Of a stretch of 64,000 nucleotides of DNA, positions 8,852-18,260 are shown piece after piece; positions within the stretch are counted from its first letter, which is position 1, and each line of letters opens with the position of its first letter. Source of the DNA: Enterobacter cloacae complex sp. R_G8. GTDB taxonomy: Bacteria; Pseudomonadota; Gammaproteobacteria; Enterobacterales; Enterobacteriaceae. The notes beneath the pieces were generated by a model that searched no databases, was not told the DNA's origin, and saw only the letters and a program-made list of their open reading frames with translations. The stretch covers positions 2,170,001 to 2,234,000 of the forward strand of contig NZ_CP102246.1 of NCBI RefSeq assembly GCF_024599795.1, in the 5' to 3' direction. Position numbers and translations under genes: made by a program.

Positions 8852-10450
8852 TTAACGCAACGGCATTAAGGGCACGACGTGCCCGTTATGATGTGCTGGC
8901 GGGGGAGTGCTCTCCGCCAGCCATTGTGGAAAATCCCGCAGCGGCATGGGCCGCGCATAGAAATACCCCTGCAGAGTATGGACACCGTGCCGGCGTAAGT
9001 ACCTGGCCTGCTCCTCCGTTTCGACCCCTTCCGCAACCAGCTCAATATTCAGCCGCTGACCCAGCGCAATAATGATATCCGTCACCGTTGAGTTCACGGC
9101 ATCGGTTCCGATGGCGGTGGTGAATGACTGGTCGATTTTCAGTACGTCAGGATGGAGCTTTTCAAGCCAGGAGAACGAACTGTTCCCGGTGCCAAAATCG
9201 TCGATGGCAAGTTTGACCCCTTTGCGGTGCAACTCGCGCACGATGCGATAATCCGCATCGACCAGGGCGTCGCGCTCCGTGAGTTCAATGACCAGCCGCT
9301 GGCTCGGGTTGGCGCTGAACCAGTAGCGGTTCAGATCCTGTAACAGCGCGGCGTGACGGAAGTGGCTGGCAGCCACATTAATGCCGATGTGAAAGCCCGG
9401 GCCGGACGGGAAGTAGCCTATCTGGCGTACCGTTTCGGCAATCACGTAGCGGGTCAGGGGAACAATCAGGTTATGCTCTTCTGCCAGGGGAATAAAAACT
9501 TCCGGGGAGATCCAACCCTGACGCGGGTTATTCCAGCGCAGAAGAATTTCCACGCCGATGCACTCCTGGGTACGGGCATTGACCAGCGGCTGGCAGAAAA
9601 GCTCAAATTCCCGCCCCGCAATCCCCATATCGATCTCCCACGTGAAGCTCATCCGGTTTGCTGTGGCCAGCCAGGCCAGATAACCCAGCAGCAGGCTTAG
9701 CATTAACCCCAGCGGCAGTTGTGCTGGCAGGCTTTTTAGTGCCAGTTCTCCTGGACCCGGGCCGCTGACCGTAATGGAGAACGGATAGCGCGACGACATT
9801 TCCTGTATCAGCGCGTCAGTCTCATTAAACTTCAGCGCGTCGGTAACACGTTGACCATAGCGAAGAGAGTGATCCCCGACGGTCAGCGCCACATCGGTGA
9901 TGAGGGGACGTTGGGGCTCAAGGATCATTCTGGTGATCAGATCGATGTTAATGATCTCCATAACACCATCTTCACCGCTCTGAGACGTGGGGTGCCACTG
10001 AATAAGAATTGGGCTGCCTTTAAGCAGCAACTGGTCGGTCGATAAAATGAGCTTTGACATACTTGCCGGCAGAGCGGGCTGAAGTTCACGCACAGGAACG
10101 GCACGACTGCCGAAAATACTGGAGCAGTAAAGGATGCCCTCTTTAATCAGGGCGATCGAGCGGACGGTCTGTAAAATGGCAGCCTGCTTTCGCAGAGTCA
10201 GATGTGCCTCTGGACAAGGCTGGCCGACCAGACCCAACAACTCCGGCCGACGGTTATCCAAAGAAAGCAGAACGTTATCAAGCGAGCGAACGGTATGGCT
10301 GGCGAAGTCGACAATGCGTTGTTGATTTACATTACGCTGTGAAATAAATCGAATGCCTAACGTCAGGATGAGCGTAAGGAGCGCAACCGTCACACAGACG
10401 ATCACGCGTTTTCGGCGATAGTTTTTAATGATCGTTTGTGCGGTTTGCAT
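8852..10450 (-). CDS. pdeD: Cyclic-di-GMP phosphodiesterase, CSS-EAL type (YoaD/PdeD)
   Basis: A 532-aa membrane protein. A transmembrane helix lies near residues 17-37, then a periplasmic CSS domain with the redox motif CSS (in ILYCSSIFG), a second helix near 245-262, and a cytoplasmic EAL domain. The EAL signature is EILLRW rather than EALLRW, the E-x-L variant also present in E. coli YoaD. The downstream metal and catalytic motifs (IDDFGTG, ELVAEGVET) are intact, so it should degrade c-di-GMP. The frame is open upstream for 59 codons, but the ATG at 10450 gives the E. coli length. CSS domains couple activity to DsbA/DsbB redox state in relatives. Confidence 0.93.
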   Translation of the reverse strand: MQTAQTIIKNYRRKRVIVCVTVALLTLILTLGIRFISQRNVNQQRIVDFASHTVRSLDNVLLSLDNRRPELLGLVGQPCPEAHLTLRKQAAILQTVRSIALIKEGILYCSSIFGSRAVPVRELQPALPASMSKLILSTDQLLLKGSPILIQWHPTSQSGEDGVMEIINIDLITRMILEPQRPLITDVALTVGDHSLRYGQRVTDALKFNETDALIQEMSSRYPFSITVSGPGPGELALKSLPAQLPLGLMLSLLLGYLAWLATANRMSFTWEIDMGIAGREFELFCQPLVNARTQECIGVEILLRWNNPRQGWISPEVFIPLAEEHNLIVPLTRYVIAETVRQIGYFPSGPGFHIGINVAASHFRHAALLQDLNRYWFSANPSQRLVIELTERDALVDADYRIVRELHRKGVKLAIDDFGTGNSSFSWLEKLHPDVLKIDQSFTTAIGTDAVNSTVTDIIIALGQRLNIELVAEGVETEEQARYLRRHGVHTLQGYFYARPMPLRDFPQWLAESTPPPAHHNGHVVPLMPLR

Positions 10451-10580
10451 GAACGGTCGCCTGATAAGCCTCCAGCCCCAAAAGCCAGACGCAACAGTGA
10501 AAGTGTAGTGGGGAAAGTGAAAGGAGACGAGAATCAGAAGGAAATTTCGCCCATCCGTTGCAGATGGGCGAATGAAGGTA

Positions 10581-11945
10581 TTAGTCGCACTGCACCTTAA
10601 TGGCCAGACCACCACGGGAAGTCTCACGGTACTTCGCGTTCATGTCTTTACCGGTTTCGTACATGGTCTCAATAACCTTATCCAGCGACACGCGAGGCTC
10701 GCTGGTACGGCGCATTGCCATACGGGAGGCGTTAATCGCTTTCACCGACGCAATGGCGTTACGCTCAATGCACGGTACCTGCACCTGCCCGGCAACCGGG
10801 TCACAGGTCAGGCCCAGGTTATGTTCCATGCCGATTTCCGCTGCCACGCAGACCTGCTCAGGGCTTGCACCCAACAGCTCTGCCAGACCTGCCGCTGCCA
10901 TCGAGCAGGCTACACCCACTTCCCCCTGGCATCCCACTTCTGCACCAGAGATAGAGGCGTTCATTTTATACAGCGCACCAATGGCACCTGCCGCCAGGAA
11001 GTAACGGATATAAATATCTGGCGTAACAGGTTCAATAAAGTGATCGTAATAAGCCAGCACCGCCGGAACAATCCCGCACGCACCGTTGGTGGGCGCCGTC
11101 ACTACGCGGCCACCGGCGGCGTTTTCTTCGTTCACCGCCAGGGCGAACATGTTCACCCAGTCGACCACGTTCATCGGGTCGTTGGAGAATTTATCGGTGG
11201 TCACCAGCATACGGCGCAGCGCAGAGGCACGACGCGGTACGCGCAGCGGACCCGGCAGCACGCCTTCGGTGTTCATCCCGCGATCGATACAGGCGCGCAT
11301 GGTCTGCCATACGTTCGCAAAATAGTCTTCAATCTCTTTTTTGCTGTGCAGTGCCAGTTCGTTCTGCATCACCATGCCGGACAGCGACAGGCCGGTCTCT
11401 TTGCAATATCCCAGCATCTCGGTGGCAGATTTGAACGGATACGGCACGTTGACGTCGCCGGTGCTCTCTTTGCCGAAATGCTCTTCATCCACGATGAAGC
11501 CACCGCCGATGGAGTAGTAGGTTTTGCTGTAAATCTCTTTCTCGCCGCTCCAGGCGTGGATGGTCATGCCGTTTTCATGCAGCGGCAGGTTGTCGCTACG
11601 AAAACGCATCCCGTCATCCTGCGGGAAATCCACTTCGTGCTGGCCATTAGCCAGCAGCAGGCGACCGCGCGTTTCCACGTCACGGATAAATGCCGGGATG
11701 GCATCAATATCTACTGTGTCCGGCATATTGCCTGCCAGACCCATAATAATGGCGATATCGGTGTGGTGGCCTTTACCCGTCAATGACAGAGAGCCGTAGA
11801 CATCCACGGCGACACGGGTAACGCTTTCCAGTAATCCTTTTTCGACCAGATCATCGACGAACTGTTTACCGGCCTTCATCGGCCCAACAGTATGGGAAGA
11901 CGAAGGGCCAATTCCCACTTTGAACATGTCGAATATACTAATCAC
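10581..11945 (-). CDS. sdaA: L-serine ammonia-lyase 1 (L-serine deaminase)
   Basis: Iron-sulfur L-serine dehydratase that converts L-serine to pyruvate and ammonia. The N-terminal substrate/allosteric domain contains [11 protein letters not shown]. The C-terminal catalytic domain carries the cluster cysteines ([28 protein letters not shown]). Two in-frame GTG codons compete: at 11951 the GGAG is only one base away, while at 11945 the spacing is seven bases and the length is the E. coli 454 aa. I chose 11945. The 183-bp gap upstream should hold its promoter. Confidence 0.97.
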   Translation of the reverse strand: MISIFDMFKVGIGPSSSHTVGPMKAGKQFVDDLVEKGLLESVTRVAVDVYGSLSLTGKGHHTDIAIIMGLAGNMPDTVDIDAIPAFIRDVETRGRLLLANGQHEVDFPQDDGMRFRSDNLPLHENGMTIHAWSGEKEIYSKTYYSIGGGFIVDEEHFGKESTGDVNVPYPFKSATEMLGYCKETGLSLSGMVMQNELALHSKKEIEDYFANVWQTMRACIDRGMNTEGVLPGPLRVPRRASALRRMLVTTDKFSNDPMNVVDWVNMFALAVNEENAAGGRVVTAPTNGACGIVPAVLAYYDHFIEPVTPDIYIRYFLAAGAIGALYKMNASISGAEVGCQGEVGVACSMAAAGLAELLGASPEQVCVAAEIGMEHNLGLTCDPVAGQVQVPCIERNAIASVKAINASRMAMRRTSEPRVSLDKVIETMYETGKDMNAKYRETSRGGLAIKVQCD

Positions 11946-12128
11946 TTTCACACTCCTGACAGGGTTACCGGGGTTCCAGTAACGATGTTATAACTGCGCA
12001 TAGTGTAAGAGGGAACATCGACCTCGGCTTAACTATTCACATGAATTAAACTAATGGTTGACGATGGGTTTTGCTAATAGCGCGACGCCGATCGCAAACC
12101 TGAAAAAAAGGCGGAATGTAAAGTATAG

Positions 12129-12707
12129 TCAAGGCTTCAGGCCGATTTGCAGCGCCAGTTCACGAATGATGCCCGCCGTCATGCCCCAGACAAAATAATG
12201 CTGATACCAGGACAACCAGACCCGATGGTGATGTCCACGGCGCTGAATATCCAGCGGGTGATAACGGCTCAGGCGAAGGGCTTCTTCCAGCGGCATTTCA
12301 AACACCGCGGACACCTCATCAACGCTGGCGTGATACTGCAAACCGGGCGGGATAATGCCCACCACCGGTGTCACCTGGAAACCGGTCACGCTGTCGACTG
12401 GCGGGAGGACGCCAACGATCTCGACGGCCTCGGGCGGGATGGCCACCTCTTCCTGCGCTTCACGCAACGCGGCGGCAATCAGCGAGGCATCGCTGCTGTC
12501 TACCGCGCCGCCGGGGAAAGCGACCTGACCGGCGTGTTTGCGTAAATGGGGGGAACGCTGGGTCAGCAGCAAACCCGGCTGTTCACGACGCACCACGGGG
12601 ATCAGCACCGCCGCCTGACGTTGATTGAGCGCTTCACGGCTCACCTGTGGCCGCAACAGCTGAAAGCGCGACAGAAAATCATCCAGCGTCAGGTTCTCTC
12701 TCTCCAC
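12129..12707 (-). CDS. nudL: Nudix hydrolase NudL (YeaB, CoA pyrophosphatase-like)
   Basis: A 192-aa Nudix protein of the CoA-diphosphatase subgroup. The Nudix box begins at GGAVDSS (about residue 66) and continues to REAQEEV. The preceding [21 protein letters not shown] is the subgroup signature. It probably hydrolyses CoA or a related nucleotide; the exact substrate is not proven. The start is GTG at 12707, three bases after the pabB stop (12711-12713), so the two are probably translationally coupled. This pairing also occurs in E. coli. Confidence 0.94.
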   Translation of the reverse strand: MERENLTLDDFLSRFQLLRPQVSREALNQRQAAVLIPVVRREQPGLLLTQRSPHLRKHAGQVAFPGGAVDSSDASLIAAALREAQEEVAIPPEAVEIVGVLPPVDSVTGFQVTPVVGIIPPGLQYHASVDEVSAVFEMPLEEALRLSRYHPLDIQRRGHHHRVWLSWYQHYFVWGMTAGIIRELALQIGLKP

Positions 12708-12710
12708 CCG

Positions 12711-14039
12711 TCAGTTCTCCAGTTGTTTCAGGATACGGTTAACTTTATCAAAGGTTTCCTGATATTCCGCATCCACCTGGCTATCGGCCACAATCCCGCC
12801 GCCTGCGGAGCAGTAGAGCTGGCCGTCGCAGGCCGTCAGGGTGCGAATAGTGATGCTGGTATCCAGCGTCCCGCAGACGCTCACGTAGCCAATGCTGCCG
12901 CACCAGGCGTTGCGACGGTGCGGCTCCAGCTCATCAATAATTTCCATTGCCCGCACTTTTGGTGCGCCAGTGATGGATCCCCCCGGAAACGCGGCGCGCA
13001 GAAGATCGCAGGGGGTACGCGAAGCCGGTAGCTGTGCGGTAATGGTGCTGACCAGATGGTGCACCGCCGGGAAAGGTTCGACGACGAACAGTTCCGGCAC
13101 GCGAACGCTGCCCGGTACCGCCACCCGGCCAATGTCGTTGCGCATCAGGTCGACAATCATTAAATTTTCGGCGCGGTCCTTCGGTGACGCGGCGAGCTTT
13201 TCCGCCTGCTGGCGATCGGCTGCCGGATCGCTCAGGCGCGGCAAGGTCCCTTTAATCGGGCGCGTCTGGATCTTGCCTTCCGCCAGATGAATAAACCGCT
13301 CAGGCGAAAGACTCAGGATCGCGCCCTGATCGAGACGGATAAACGCACTGAACGGTGCCCGGTTACTGGCATTAAGGCGGGTAAAGGCCTGCCATTCATC
13401 GCCCTGATACGTCGCCTGGAAGCGCTGGGCAAGGTTCACCTGATAACAATCGCCGCTTTGCAGATACGCCTGCACGCGTGCGAATTTTTCCGCATAGGTC
13501 TGCGGGGTCATGTTTGAACGCCACGCAGAGGTCAGACGGAAATCCGGCGCGGCTGCGGGCTGCTGCGCGTTCAGCCAGGCCAGACGCGCATTCACATCCG
13601 AATGGCTGAGCAGGGAGACCACCTGTTTATGGTGATCGACAATCAGCGCCCAGTCATAAAGTCCCACCGCCATATCCGGCAGCGGAATATCCGCTTTCGC
13701 AACGGAAGGCAGCGTTTCAAAGCGGCGACCAAGATCGTAGCCAAACACGCCCAGCGCACCGCCCTGGAAGGGAAGATCCGGGTTCGGCGTGGCAGACAAA
13801 CCCAGTTCGTCGATCGCCTCCTGCAGCCGCATCAGCGGATCGTCCGTTGAAGGCAGGTTGTCAGACGTTACCGTATGCAGCGGATCGGCAACCAGAATGT
13901 CAAAGCGGCTATAAGGGTGGTCCGCATGGCCGGAATGCAGCAGCATCGCCCAGGGAAGATGGCTCAGACGAGCAAACCAGAATTCAGCGGCGTCAGTACG
14001 CCATGGCAGGGTAATAACAGTGGGGAAGCGCATGTTCAT
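12711..14039 (-). CDS. pabB: Aminodeoxychorismate synthase component I
   Basis: Chorismate-utilising subunit that with PabA makes 4-amino-4-deoxychorismate for folate synthesis. The C-terminal chorismate-binding domain shows the active-site PIKGT lysine motif, the KDRAENLMIVDLMRND block and the GGSITGAPKVRAMEIIDELE block. The overall sequence follows E. coli PabB. Three close ATG codons are possible (14048, 14039, 14033) with no strong ribosome site at any; I chose the middle one. It is divergent from yoaH. Confidence 0.96.
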   Translation of the reverse strand: MNMRFPTVITLPWRTDAAEFWFARLSHLPWAMLLHSGHADHPYSRFDILVADPLHTVTSDNLPSTDDPLMRLQEAIDELGLSATPNPDLPFQGGALGVFGYDLGRRFETLPSVAKADIPLPDMAVGLYDWALIVDHHKQVVSLLSHSDVNARLAWLNAQQPAAAPDFRLTSAWRSNMTPQTYAEKFARVQAYLQSGDCYQVNLAQRFQATYQGDEWQAFTRLNASNRAPFSAFIRLDQGAILSLSPERFIHLAEGKIQTRPIKGTLPRLSDPAADRQQAEKLAASPKDRAENLMIVDLMRNDIGRVAVPGSVRVPELFVVEPFPAVHHLVSTITAQLPASRTPCDLLRAAFPGGSITGAPKVRAMEIIDELEPHRRNAWCGSIGYVSVCGTLDTSITIRTLTACDGQLYCSAGGGIVADSQVDAEYQETFDKVNRILKQLEN

Positions 14040-14100
14040 GTGTGGCATACTACCGGGCAGCGTGAAATAATTAGCGCGAATAATTTAGCAGGAGTTGACG

Positions 14101-14283
14101 ATGTTTGCAGGTTTACCTTCTCTGAGCCACGAGCAGCAGCAGAAAGCGGTTGAGCGCATCCAGGAGCTGATGTCCCAGGGGATGAGCAGCGGGCAGGCCA
14201 TTTCACATGTGGCGGAAGAACTTCGCGCCACCCATACCGGCGAGCGGATCGTGGCGCGTTTCGAGGATGAGGATGAAGAGTAA
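14101..14283 (+). CDS. yoaH: UPF0181 family protein YoaH
   Basis: A small acidic protein of 60 aa, almost identical to E. coli Yoa[17 protein letters not shown] at the start and an acidic EDEDEE tail. The function is unknown. The ATG at 14101 has a strong AGGAG six bases upstream; the longer frame from the TTG at 14095 is less likely. It converges on yoaB with only five bases between the stop codons. Confidence 0.92.
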
Positions 14284-14288
14284 CCGGC

Positions 14289-14633
14289 TTACACTGCCGC
14301 GATAATCTTAATCTCTACCTTGTATTCCGGCTTCATCAGCGTGGCCTGTACGGTGCAACGTACAGGCGCGTGCCCCGCTACAACCCATGCATCCCAGGCT
14401 TTGTTCATGGCCGCAAAATCGTCTTTATTTGCCAGGAAAATGGTGGCGTCCAGAATGCGCGATTTGTCACTGCCTTGCTTTTCCAGCACCGCATCGATCT
14501 GCGCCAGGGTGTCAGCCGTTTGTTCAAAGGCATCCGCATCCAGATTGGACGGCACGCCAGTGTAATAGAGCGTCTGGTTATGAATGACGACATCAGACCA
14601 GCGGGCTTCGGCATCAATGCGCACAATTGTCAT
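14289..14633 (-). CDS. yoaB: RidA/YjgF family protein YoaB
   Basis: A 114-aa protein of the Rid (enamine/imine deaminase) superfamily. The C-terminal part contains GHAPVRCTVQATL, where RidA-type proteins carry the arginine that binds the substrate carboxylate. It may hydrolyse reactive imines, but no substrate is assigned to YoaB. The frame extends 15 codons upstream. The ATG at 14633, which gives MTIVRIDAEARWSD, matches E. coli exactly. Confidence 0.92.
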   Translation of the reverse strand: MTIVRIDAEARWSDVVIHNQTLYYTGVPSNLDADAFEQTADTLAQIDAVLEKQGSDKSRILDATIFLANKDDFAAMNKAWDAWVVAGHAPVRCTVQATLMKPEYKVEIKIIAAV

Positions 14634-14765
14634 AAACGTTTCCTCGTTATTTTCATCATCAGGCGGCAAGACTGCCATATTGTTTCGCCGTCGTCACTAT
14701 TTGGGGTGGCACAGGAGAGGATGGGCTGACATAATCCCTGTGCAAAAATACAGTGAGAGAACACC

Positions 14766-16676
14766 GTGGCAGACGATTTTTCCCCTGAAGGGCAGTTAGC
14801 ACAGGCTATTCCCGGTTTTAAACCGCGTGAACCGCAGCGTCAGATGGCGCATGCTGTCGCTCGCGCCATCGATAAGGCACAGCCGCTGGTGGTGGAAGCT
14901 GGCACCGGCACGGGAAAAACCTACGCTTACCTTGCACCGGCGCTGCGTGCCAAAAAGAAGGTGATAATCTCTACCGGCTCGAAGGCGTTGCAGGATCAGC
15001 TCTACAGCCGAGATTTGCCGACAGTGGCAAAAGCGCTGAAATACAAAGGGCGGCTGGCGTTGCTGAAAGGGCGCTCCAACTATCTCTGCCTTGAGCGTCT
15101 TGAACAACAGGCACTGGCCGGCGGCGACCTGCCGGTGCAGACCCTGAGTGATGTCATCATTCTTCGCGCCTGGGCCAACCAGACGGAGGAGGGCGATATC
15201 AGCACCTGCGCGAGTGTGGCGGAAGACTCTCCCGCCTGGCCGCTGGTAACCAGCACCAATGACAACTGCCTTGGCAGCGACTGCCCGCTGTATAAAGACT
15301 GTTTTGTGGTGAAAGCGCGTAAAACCGCGATGGATGCGGATGTGGTGGTGGTGAACCATCATCTGTTTCTCGCGGATATGGTGGTGAAAGACAGCGGTTT
15401 TGGTGAACTGATCCCTGAAGCAGAAGTGATGATCTTCGACGAGGCCCATCAGCTTCCGGATATCGCCAGCCAGTATTTCGGCCAGTCGCTCTCCAGCCGC
15501 CAGCTGCTGGACCTGGCGAAAGATTTCACCATTGCTTATCGCACCGAATTAAAAGATACCCAGCAGCTGCAAAAATGTGCCGATCGCCTGGCGCAAAGCG
15601 CGCAGGATTTCCGCCTGCAGCTCGGCGAGCCTGGCTACCGCGGCAATTTGCGCGAGCTGCTGGCGGACAACAATATCCAGCGCGCACTGCTGCTATTGGA
15701 TGATGCGCTGGAACTCTGTTACGACGTGGCGAAACTGTCGCTTGGCCGTTCTGCGCTGCTGGACGCTGCCTTCGAGCGCGCCACGCTCTATCGCGGGCGG
15801 CTGAAACGGCTGAAAGAGATCAACCAGCCGGGGTACAGCTACTGGTACGAATGCACCTCACGTCATTTCACCCTGGCGCTTACGCCGCTGACGGTGGCAG
15901 ACAAATTCAAAGAGGTGATGGCGCAAAAACCGGGGAGCTGGATATTTACGTCCGCGACCCTGTCGGTCAATGACGACCTGCACCACTTCACCGAGCGTCT
16001 CGGGATTGAACAGGCGGAGTCACTGCTGCTGCCGAGCCCATTTGACTATCAAAAACAGGCGCTGCTCTGCGTGCCGCGTAATCTGCCGCTGCCGAATCAG
16101 CCCGGCGCCGCGCGACTGCTGGCAGCCATGCTGAAACCGATGATTGAGGCCAACAATGGCCGCTGCTTTATGCTCTGTACCTCCCACGCCATGATGCGCG
16201 ATCTGGCTGAACAGTTCCGCGCCACCATGACCTTGCCGGTGCTGCTACAGGGCGAAACCAGCAAAGGGCAACTGTTACAGCAGTTTGTCAGCGCCGGGAA
16301 TGCGCTTCTGGTGGCAACCAGCAGCTTCTGGGAAGGGGTGGACGTGCGGGGCGATACCCTGTCACTGGTGATTATCGATAAACTGCCCTTTACCTCGCCG
16401 GACGATCCGCTGCTCAAAGCGCGGATGGAAGACTGCCGTCTGCGCGGGGGGGATCCTTTCGATGAGGTACAACTGCCGGACGCGGTGATCACCCTTAAGC
16501 AGGGGGTAGGGCGTCTGATCCGCGACGTGGACGATCGCGGCGTGCTGGTCATCTGTGATAACCGGCTGGTGATGCGTCCTTACGGTGCGACCTTCCTCGC
16601 CAGCCTGCCGCCCGCGCCGCGTACGCGGGACATTAAACGCGCGGTTCGCTTCCTGGCCAACCCAACGGCGGAGTAA
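14766..16676 (+). CDS. yoaA: DinG-family ATP-dependent helicase YoaA
   Basis: XPD/DinG-type iron-sulfur helicase of 636 aa. Walker A is GTGTGKT (46-52) and the DEAH box is at 225-228. The four cluster cysteines (108, 168, 173, 179) lie between motifs I and II. The C-terminal motifs ATSSFWEGVDVRG and QGVGRLIRD are present. In E. coli YoaA works with the DNA polymerase clamp-loader subunit HolC in repair of replication gaps. The start is GTG at 14766. Confidence 0.95.
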   Translation: MADDFSPEGQLAQAIPGFKPREPQRQMAHAVARAIDKAQPLVVEAGTGTGKTYAYLAPALRAKKKVIISTGSKALQDQLYSRDLPTVAKALKYKGRLALLKGRSNYLCLERLEQQALAGGDLPVQTLSDVIILRAWANQTEEGDISTCASVAEDSPAWPLVTSTNDNCLGSDCPLYKDCFVVKARKTAMDADVVVVNHHLFLADMVVKDSGFGELIPEAEVMIFDEAHQLPDIASQYFGQSLSSRQLLDLAKDFTIAYRTELKDTQQLQKCADRLAQSAQDFRLQLGEPGYRGNLRELLADNNIQRALLLLDDALELCYDVAKLSLGRSALLDAAFERATLYRGRLKRLKEINQPGYSYWYECTSRHFTLALTPLTVADKFKEVMAQKPGSWIFTSATLSVNDDLHHFTERLGIEQAESLLLPSPFDYQKQALLCVPRNLPLPNQPGAARLLAAMLKPMIEANNGRCFMLCTSHAMMRDLAEQFRATMTLPVLLQGETSKGQLLQQFVSAGNALLVATSSFWEGVDVRGDTLSLVIIDKLPFTSPDDPLLKARMEDCRLRGGDPFDEVQLPDAVITLKQGVGRLIRDVDDRGVLVICDNRLVMRPYGATFLASLPPAPRTRDIKRAVRFLANPTAE

Positions 16677-16742
16677 TTTGCCCGGGAGTGTGCTAAGATG
16701 CGCGCCATTTTGTGACTGACCATTGCGAGAGCGCGACGACTG

Positions 16743-17438
16743 ATGCGAATTCTGGCTATTGATACCGCTACAGAGGCGTGTTCCGTTGCTCTGTGGAACG
16801 ACGGTGCTATTTCTGCTCATTTCGAAGAGTGTCCACGAGAACACACCCAACGTATTCTGCCCCTGGTGAAAGCGATTTTGACCCAGGGCAACACCACCTT
16901 AACCGACCTCGATGCGCTGGCCTTTGGCCGTGGCCCCGGCAGCTTTACGGGTGTACGCATTGGGATTGGTATTGCGCAGGGGCTGGCACTGGGTGCTGAC
17001 CTGCCGATGATCGGTGTTTCCACCCTGGCGACGATGGCGCAGGGCGCGTGGCGTATGACAGGCGCCACCCGTGTGCTGGCAGCGATTGATGCCCGCATGG
17101 GCGAAGTCTACTGGGCTGAATACACCCGCGACGAGCAGGGCGTGTGGCACGGCGAAGAGACGGAAGCGGTGCTCAAGCCGGAAGCGGTAACCGAACGGTT
17201 GCAGAACCTCTCCGGTGAGTGGGCGACGGTAGGGACCGGTTGGGCGGCATGGCCTGACATGGCAAACGGTACCGGCGTGACACTGGTGGACGGCAACATG
17301 CTTCTGCCTGTCGCAGAGGATATGCTTCCTCTCGCCTGCCAGTTGCTCGCAGCAGGAAAAACCGTGGCCGTTGAACATGCCGAGCCGGTTTATTTGCGAA
17401 ACACCGTCGCGTGGAAGAAACTTCCAGGCCGCGAGTGA
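16743..17438 (+). CDS. tsaB: tRNA t6A37 biosynthesis protein TsaB
   Basis: Inactive TsaD paralog that scaffolds the TsaBDE complex, which adds threonylcarbamoyl to A37 of ANN-decoding tRNAs. It is 231 aa and begins [17 protein letters not shown]. It has the ASKHA-fold [13 protein letters not shown] loop near residue 60 and lacks the TsaD metal-binding histidines, as expected. It follows yoaA by 66 bp and precedes the lipoprotein gene yeaY, the same order as in E. coli. Confidence 0.96.
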   Translation: MRILAIDTATEACSVALWNDGAISAHFEECPREHTQRILPLVKAILTQGNTTLTDLDALAFGRGPGSFTGVRIGIGIAQGLALGADLPMIGVSTLATMAQGAWRMTGATRVLAAIDARMGEVYWAEYTRDEQGVWHGEETEAVLKPEAVTERLQNLSGEWATVGTGWAAWPDMANGTGVTLVDGNMLLPVAEDMLPLACQLLAAGKTVAVEHAEPVYLRNTVAWKKLPGRE

Positions 17439-17475
17439 ATCTCAGTAACAGGAACTGAGAAAAAGGAGTCGCATC

Positions 17476-18057
17476 ATGGCGGTTCAGACTAAAGTAGTAC
17501 GCCTCATTATGGCAGGCGCTGTGGCCATAGCACTGAGCGGATGCGTTTCCGTTCCTGATGCGATTAAGGGCAGCAGCCCTACGCCACAGCAGGATCTGGT
17601 TCGCGTGATGAATGCCCCTGAGCTTTACGTCGGTCAGGAAGCGCGCTTTGGCGGGAAGGTGATTGAGGTGCAAAACCAGCAGGGGAAAACCCGGCTGGAG
17701 ATCGCCACCGTGCCGCTGGATAGCGGCGCTCGGCCGATCCTCGGCGAAACCTCGCGCGGGCGCATTTTTGCCGATGTTAGCGGCTTCCTCGACCCGGTTG
17801 ATTTCCGTGGACAGCTGGTGACCGTCGTCGGGCCGATTACCGGCACGACACAGGGCAAAATCGGCACGACACCGTACAAATTCATGACCATGCAGGTCAA
17901 CGGGTACAAACGCTGGCGCCTGACACAGCAGGTGATCATGCCGCCTCAGCCTGTCGATCCGTGGATGTGGGGCCCACATCCGTATCGTTACGGCTACCCT
18001 GGCTGGGGCTGGTATAACCCGGGCCCGGCGCAGGTACAGACGATCGTTACTGAGTAA
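17476..18057 (+). CDS. yeaY: Slp-family outer-membrane lipoprotein YeaY
   Basis: A 193-aa lipoprotein precursor with a hydrophobic signal and lipobox LSGC (Cys about residue 23), followed by the Slp domain ([16 protein letters not shown] onwards). The Trp/Gly/Tyr/Pro-rich tail (about 155-185) resembles that of E. coli YeaY. Outer-membrane sorting is expected because no Asp follows the lipidated Cys. In E. coli yeaY belongs to the sigma-E regulon; I did not identify a promoter here. A strong terminator follows. Confidence 0.94.
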   Translation: MAVQTKVVRLIMAGAVAIALSGCVSVPDAIKGSSPTPQQDLVRVMNAPELYVGQEARFGGKVIEVQNQQGKTRLEIATVPLDSGARPILGETSRGRIFADVSGFLDPVDFRGQLVTVVGPITGTTQGKIGTTPYKFMTMQVNGYKRWRLTQQVIMPPQPVDPWMWGPHPYRYGYPGWGWYNPGPAQVQTIVTE

Positions 18058-18077
18058 CTTACTGTTATTGTTAGAAA

Positions 18078-18112
18078 AGAGACAGCGGCTCAGCCGCTGT
18101 CTCTGTTTTTTT
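18078..18112 (+). terminator. Rho-independent terminator after yeaY
   Basis: A perfect 12-bp stem, AGAGACAGCGGC / GCCGCTGTCTCT, has a three-base loop and is followed by G and seven T residues. It sits 20 bp after the yeaY stop. Confidence 0.95.
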
Positions 18113-18172
18113 ACGGCTAAAACGAAAAAAAAGAGTGACGCGCTTCGCAACCTTAAATCTGGGCAATTAATA

Positions 18173-18189
18173 AACTGGTACGCTGAGTT
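18173..18189. promoter_or_regulatory. FadR operator of fadD
   Basis: AACTGGTACGCTGAGTT fits the FadR consensus (AACTGGTCNGACCTGTT type) and lines up with the known FadR site of E. coli fadD. It lies 71 bp upstream of the fadD start, so FadR bound here should repress fadD until long-chain acyl-CoA is present. fadR itself is in this window at 27112-27831. Confidence 0.75.
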
Positions 18190-18260
18190 AATATAATGTT
18201 AACAAACTGTTTATTATCGGGGTTGTGATGACGACGAACACTCAATTCAGAGGTGATGCA

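Noticed and set aside
10451..10627. 59-residue extension upstream of the YoaD start
   Set aside because: Not present in E. coli YoaD; the region is the intergenic space before sdaA.
10572..11786. 404-codon frame antisense to sdaA
   Set aside because: Shadow of the GC-rich sdaA coding region; histidine/arginine-rich composition and no ribosome site.
18228..18260. Longer fadD from the upstream ATG
   Set aside because: The TTG at 18261 has the better ribosome site and gives the exact family length and N-terminus.
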